A DNA stretch of 64,000 nt from Periplaneta americana (Eukaryota; Arthropoda; Insecta; Blattodea; Blattidae), in assembly GCF_040183065.1 (NCBI RefSeq), contig NC_091121.1:62280287-62344286 (forward strand), given 5' to 3'. This document shows, piece after piece, positions 62,761 to 64,000 of this stretch; the first letter of the stretch is position 1, and each line of letters opens with the position of its first letter. The translations under genes were made by a program, and so were the position numbers. Under the pieces are notes generated by a model. That model saw only the letters and a list, made by a program, of their open reading frames with translations, was not told the origin of the DNA and did not search any database.

Positions 62761-63230
62761 GTAAGCTGTCTTGACTCAGCAGAGCACTGGCTTATGACAA
62801 CTGTGAACCCTGGTTCAAATCTCGGCAGTGACAGAACCTTATTTGTGGTGGACAAAGCTAAGGAACCTGAGAGTTTTCTCAGTGTTCCCTCTATAATTTT
62901 TTCAATTTTCATTTTAACAGTATCCACCAAAATGGTGCAGCTTGATGTGGTATTGTGATTGGTATTCAAATGAGTCTGAGGAAGTATAGTATGATATTTG
63001 GAGCGGAGGGGTGATAGGATGCTATAGTGAGATTTCACTGGACTTCGGGTTTATGTGGCTGAATTTGACAGGTGGCATCACATAGATCAGTCACGATATC
63101 TACAAGAAATTGACCATTTGGAATCCAACAACCATTCTTACATAAAAAAGGAATTGTAAAGCGCAATAAGCCTTGGGCTTTGGTGCTAACCTTCGGGATT
63201 CTCCTCCATGTAAAGAAAAAAAAATACTGA
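62761..63230 (+). mobile_element. tRNA-derived SINE, family E, long copy
   Basis: A head with A-box-like ctcagcagagcactgg and B box ggttcaaatctcgg is followed by about 400 bases of body, ending taagccttgggctttggtgc, ggattctcctcc and an A-rich tail. It follows the last visible exon of the sororin-like gene. Confidence 0.78.
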
Positions 63231-64000
63231 GTAAGCGTGCTGCTACTTCTCTTACTTCACTATGTGATTTAGGCCTATAAAGACTGTGAATTTAAGCTCC
63301 TCTCCCTTCCCCCTGTATATTGAGTGTTTAGAAAACAGATCTGAAGAATTGAGAAATTGTAGGGACTAGCAACCATATGGCATCACGATTATAATGGCTA
63401 CACCATCCTTTAAAACTGTTAATTTTTTAATGAAGTTACCCGTGAATATTGCCTTTCTTGTTCCCACATTTCTCTTTGCCTTTGTTGGAGAATCAAACAC
63501 AAATATTGGGAAGCATAACAAAGAAACATATCTAACATCATCAACTAGACAGCTTGGCTTCATCCACGTGAATATGATACAGTCTCGGATATGTCAGCAA
63601 TGCAGAATTATTTGGTTCCAAAACAATCAAAAAGCAACTTATACTTTTGGAAAGAATGAGAAGTGTAAGTATGAGAACCTTGAATATGTCAGCTACATGT
63701 ACTGTTTGGTTCCAATGCAAACGAAATTCAACTTCTGCTTTTCGAAAGAAAGATAATTTTAAGTAAGGCTAGTGATAGACATGTATTTTGAAGTATAAAA
63801 TTCTATTAAAGTGTGGAATATGGGAAATTATATATAATTAGAATGTCTGGCAAGTCTACTAACTGTATAGGTATAAATTACTATTTGGAATTGGTTTGAT
63901 AAAAAGGCTTTGTTGGAATTAATTTTACCTGTTGTGGCATGGTTTTAATAGATTTTGGATTCACGATTCACTGTAATACTAGATTATTGTGGTTTGTATT
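63231..64000. other. Right edge, nothing recognised
   Basis: A 120-codon plus-strand frame at 63394-63756 begins with hydrophobic residues but matches no family and has no splice context. The missing C-terminal exon of the sororin-like gene is not seen here. Confidence 0.4.

Noticed and set aside
63394-63756. 120-codon plus-strand frame with hydrophobic start
   Set aside because: No homologue recognised, no splice or promoter context, and no link to the sororin-like gene.
1-64000. CRISPR arrays, operons, ribosome-binding sites, rRNA
   Set aside because: Not present; the window is eukaryotic with spliced genes.

Overview
This is nuclear DNA from an animal, most likely a hemimetabolous insect with a large, repeat-rich genome. 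Genes are split by long AT-rich introns with GT..AG borders. The flanking DNA is packed with broken LINEs, Tc1/mariner-like elements, MITEs and tRNA-derived SINEs. Several repeats (the LINE 3' fragments near 24.3 and 34.9 kb, and the SINEs) resemble what I recall from cockroach/termite genomes. That assignment is inference from memory, not a search. No prokaryotic, organellar or viral gene block is visible.

I could rebuild four host genes from exons with matching splice phases. (1) 10694-23344, minus: a complete 206-residue p24-delta cargo receptor (TMED10; Drosophila baiser, bai), five coding exons. (2) 28116-36014, plus: a complete 300-residue complex I assembly factor NDUFAF1/CIA30, four coding exons. 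(3) 36256-45136, minus: a complete 296-residue mitochondrial cardiolipin synthase (CRLS1), six coding exons. (4) 56147-62439 and beyond the right edge, plus: a cohesion-protection protein of the sororin/Dalmatian type with a KEN box and an FGF motif; its last exon(s) lie outside the window.

The p24 and NDUFAF1 genes diverge. NDUFAF1 and CRLS1 converge, with 241 bp between stop codons, where poly(A) signals for the two strands overlap within 9 bp. Both of these convergent genes act in the inner mitochondrial membrane (complex I assembly and cardiolipin synthesis).

The rest is mobile DNA. 1-10 kb: a nearly full-length Tc1/mariner-superfamily copy (1842-3059), a LINE ORF1 fragment and a hAT BED-finger fragment. 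11-23 kb (introns of the p24 gene): a mariner copy, an internally deleted LINE, SINEs and a MITE. 24-36 kb: LINE 3' fragments, MITEs and a second DDE transposase relic. 36-45 kb (introns of CRLS1): a MITE that keeps a transposase N-terminus, SINEs and a transposase tail. 45-56 kb: an array of one unit in alternating orientation (46.7-47.5 kb), an R2-like LINE relic between inverted copies of a dispersed repeat, a Harbinger relic, and a 688-bp Tc1-like element inside a LINE RNase H relic. 57-62 kb (intron of the sororin-like gene): a foldback MITE, a Tigger/pogo relic and a hAT relic.

I found no unknown multi-gene system. The most distinctive signal is a pair of 232-bp foldback elements (29488-29719 and 58312-58543), both apparently inserted into 10-bp AT-only palindromes with a 4-bp duplication.
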